Translations under genes and position numbers: made by a program
Shown: positions 62,147 to 64,000 of the stretch, one piece after another
Layout: each line of letters starts with the position of its first letter
How positions within the stretch are numbered: position 1 is the first letter of the stretch
The notes under the pieces: generated by a model
What the model was told of the DNA's origin: nothing
The model's database searches: none
The model's input: the letters and a program-made list of their open reading frames with translations, nothing else
Assembly (NCBI RefSeq): GCF_025917685.1
Contig: NZ_CP089518.1
Location: forward strand, 1,551,001-1,615,000
Origin: Bacillus cereus
GTDB lineage: Bacteria > Bacillota > Bacilli > Bacillales > Bacillaceae_G
DNA: 64,000 bases
Reading direction: 5' to 3'

Positions 62147-64000
62147 TTGTTTAAGATAGATTCTGCAAGAACTTATTTTTCTATCTTTTTAGCAGCGTCA
62201 TTCGTAGTGGCGCTCTTAATTCCACTTCCACCATTTATACTTGATATTATTATCGTTTTTCTACTAAGTATGTCAGTGCTTATTTATATGCGAGCGACAA
62301 GTATTAACGAGTGGGATGAATTAAAGTCATTTCCAACGATGTTGTTATTAATCGGAATTTTCCGCGTATCGATTAACGTATCGACGACGCGAGCGATTTT
62401 GACAGACGGAAATGCCGGTCATGTTATTGAAGAGTTCGGCCAGTTCGTAATTGGCGGGAACTTATTAATTGGTATCGTTATTTTTACAGTATTAATCATA
62501 TTCCAGTTTATCGTTGCAAACGGTGCATCTCGTACAGCTGAAGTTGCAGCACGTTTTACACTGGATTCTTTACCAGGGAAACAAATGTCTATCGATGCTG
62601 ATTTAAACCAGCGCATTATTACTGAGAAAGATGCACAAGCAAAACGAAAAAAATTAAATATGGAAACAGAGTTTTACGGGGCGATGGATGGTGCAGGGAA
62701 GTTCATTAAAGGGGACGTTATTTTCGGGATCGTTATTTTATTCGTAAACATTATTTTCGGTTTAATTGTCGGTATGATGCAGCAAGGAATGAGTTTTGCT
62801 GAAGCAGCTATTCATTATACACAGTTAACTGTCGGTGACGGAATCGTAAACCAAATTGGTTCGTTAATGCTTGCAATTTCAACCGGTATTATCGTAACAC
62901 GTGTATTTGACGGTTCACCGGATACAGTAACAGAAGGAATCTTTAAAGAGTTATTAGCACATGAAGTCGTTGTATATGCGCTTGGTGGTTTATTTATAGC
63001 AATGGGTATTTTTACTCCGCTACCATTTCTACCATTCGCACTCGTTGGTGGAACAATTATCTTCTTAGGAATTCGCAATAAAAACCGAATAAAGAAAGAA
63101 AAAGAAGACGAGCTTCAAAAAGAATTAGAAATGATTCAAGGCGAGGATGAGCAACTGCAACAAGTGGAAGATTCATTTGGAGTATTTACAGATAAATATC
63201 CAATTATTGTAGAACTCGGTTTAGATTTAGCAGCACTTGTAAAGCAGAAAATTAACGGGGAAACAGCTCGTGATAAAGTTGTTCTTATGAGGAAGTCGAT
63301 TATTACTGACCTTGGTATTAACGTTCCTGGCATTAACTTTAAAGATAATACGAGTTTTAGACCACGTGGACGTTACATTATTCGTATTAAAGGTGCGAAG
63401 GCAGCTGAAGGTGTTTTAAAATCAGGTTATTTATTAGCACTGAAAACACCGAACGTAATGGCCGATTTAGATGCAGAACCAGCGAAAGATCCGATTTTCG
63501 GTGAAGATGGATATTGGATTTTAGAGCATATGGTACAAGATGCACAAATGAAAGGCTATCAAGTATTAGAGCCGCTTAGTATATTAATTACGCATTTAGA
63601 TGTTGTCGTTAGACGTAATCTTCATGAGTTAATTCAGCGTCAACATGTAAAAGATTTAATTAACTCGCTTGAAAATGATAACGGCGTTTTATTAGAAGAG
63701 ATTAAGAAGAAGGAAATTGACTTATCACTCGTTCAAAATGTTATTAAACAACTGCTAAAAGAAGGTATTTCTATTCGTGATTTACCAACTATTATCGAAG
63801 GTATTATTGACGGAAAAGAAATTTATCAAAATCATGTAGACGGTGTAACGTCATTCGTCCGTGAATGTATTTCAAAAGTGATCTGTGAAAATGCAAAAAA
63901 TCCTGACGGTAAAATTTATGCGGCGCTCTTCTCAGATTCAATAGAGTTAGATGCGGATGTTGTAAATAATTCATACCAAGGTTACTTATTAAACTGGGAT
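62147..64000 (+). CDS. flhA: flagellar export protein FlhA (5' part, cut by window end)
   Basis: 618 residues are visible without a stop. The start is TTG, 7 bases after GGAGGAG. It has about 7-8 membrane helices in the first half (IFRVSINVSTTRAIL, then AEVAARFTLDSLPGKQMSID, the FHIPEP-like segment) and a cytoplasmic domain after about residue 310. FlhA anchors the export gate and receives chaperone complexes. Confidence 0.92.
   Translation, partial: MFKIDSARTYFSIFLAASFVVALLIPLPPFILDIIIVFLLSMSVLIYMRATSINEWDELKSFPTMLLLIGIFRVSINVSTTRAILTDGNAGHVIEEFGQFVIGGNLLIGIVIFTVLIIFQFIVANGASRTAEVAARFTLDSLPGKQMSIDADLNQRIITEKDAQAKRKKLNMETEFYGAMDGAGKFIKGDVIFGIVILFVNIIFGLIVGMMQQGMSFAEAAIHYTQLTVGDGIVNQIGSLMLAISTGIIVTRVFDGSPDTVTEGIFKELLAHEVVVYALGGLFIAMGIFTPLPFLPFALVGGTIIFLGIRNKNRIKKEKEDELQKELEMIQGEDEQLQQVEDSFGVFTDKYPIIVELGLDLAALVKQKINGETARDKVVLMRKSIITDLGINVPGINFKDNTSFRPRGRYIIRIKGAKAAEGVLKSGYLLALKTPNVMADLDAEPAKDPIFGEDGYWILEHMVQDAQMKGYQVLEPLSILITHLDVVVRRNLHELIQRQHVKDLINSLENDNGVLLEEIKKKEIDLSLVQNVIKQLLKEGISIRDLPTIIEGIIDGKEIYQNHVDGVTSFVRECISKVICENAKNPDGKIYAALFSDSIELDADVVNNSYQGYLLNWD

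Noticed and set aside
1..64000. CRISPR arrays, tRNA or rRNA genes, insertion sequences, prophage genes
   Set aside because: I saw no regularly spaced repeats, no cloverleaf genes, no transposase or integrase and no phage genes.

Overview
The window is a low-GC chromosomal segment from a Bacillus cereus-group bacterium. This is supported by GerN, Spo0E-family and YjcZ-type sporulation proteins, an Hfq paralogue, the motility repressor MogR, and a long flagellar locus read almost entirely on one strand. No sigD-type sigma factor is seen. The flagellin and mogR promoters look like ordinary sigma-A promoters, as expected for this group. The species cannot be fixed from the sequence.

Positions 1-14,700 hold ordinary accessory and housekeeping genes: the end of a class III aminotransferase, the GerN cation/proton antiporter, a MerR regulator with its MATE efflux pump and a textbook 19-bp-spacer operator, a DUF421 membrane protein, a DUF218 protein, a nitroreductase, a DJ-1/PfpI protein, an ECF-like sigma factor with a membrane partner, an ArsR-MFS pair, a VOC-MFS pair, YjcZ, a Spo0E-like phosphatase, Hfq and an HD-domain hydrolase.

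Positions 14,868-41,904 and 55,224-64,000 form the motility and chemotaxis locus: motA/motB (both broken), cheY, cheA, fliY, cheR (reverse strand), flgN-flgK-flgL-fliD-fliS-(fliT-like), flgB-flgC-fliE-fliF-fliG-fliH-fliI-fliJ-fliK-flgD-flgE, a FliG-C-like protein, cheV and mogR. After an interruption come one flagellin gene (reverse strand), a lytic transglycosylase, fliN-like, fliM, a second SpoA protein, fliO-like, fliP, fliQ, fliR, flhB and the start of flhA.

The interruption (42,300-54,850) is a TerC membrane protein followed by a formate-dehydrogenase and molybdenum-cofactor cluster: fdhA, DUF1641, DUF2294, fdhD, moaA, formate/nitrite transporter, moeB, moeA, moaE, moaD, moaC and an Mrp/SalA-like P-loop ATPase. 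Together these would make a cysteine-type formate dehydrogenase, build and insert its cofactor, and move formate across the membrane. Several transcripts here begin with leader hairpins just upstream of the first ribosome binding site.

Two lesions suggest motility is decaying in this lineage. motA and motB are fused by a deletion and carry frameshifts and a nonsense codon. The only flagellin has lost four residues of the near-universal DDAAGLAIA region by an in-frame deletion between short direct repeats. The rest of the export apparatus, hook-basal body and chemotaxis genes look intact.
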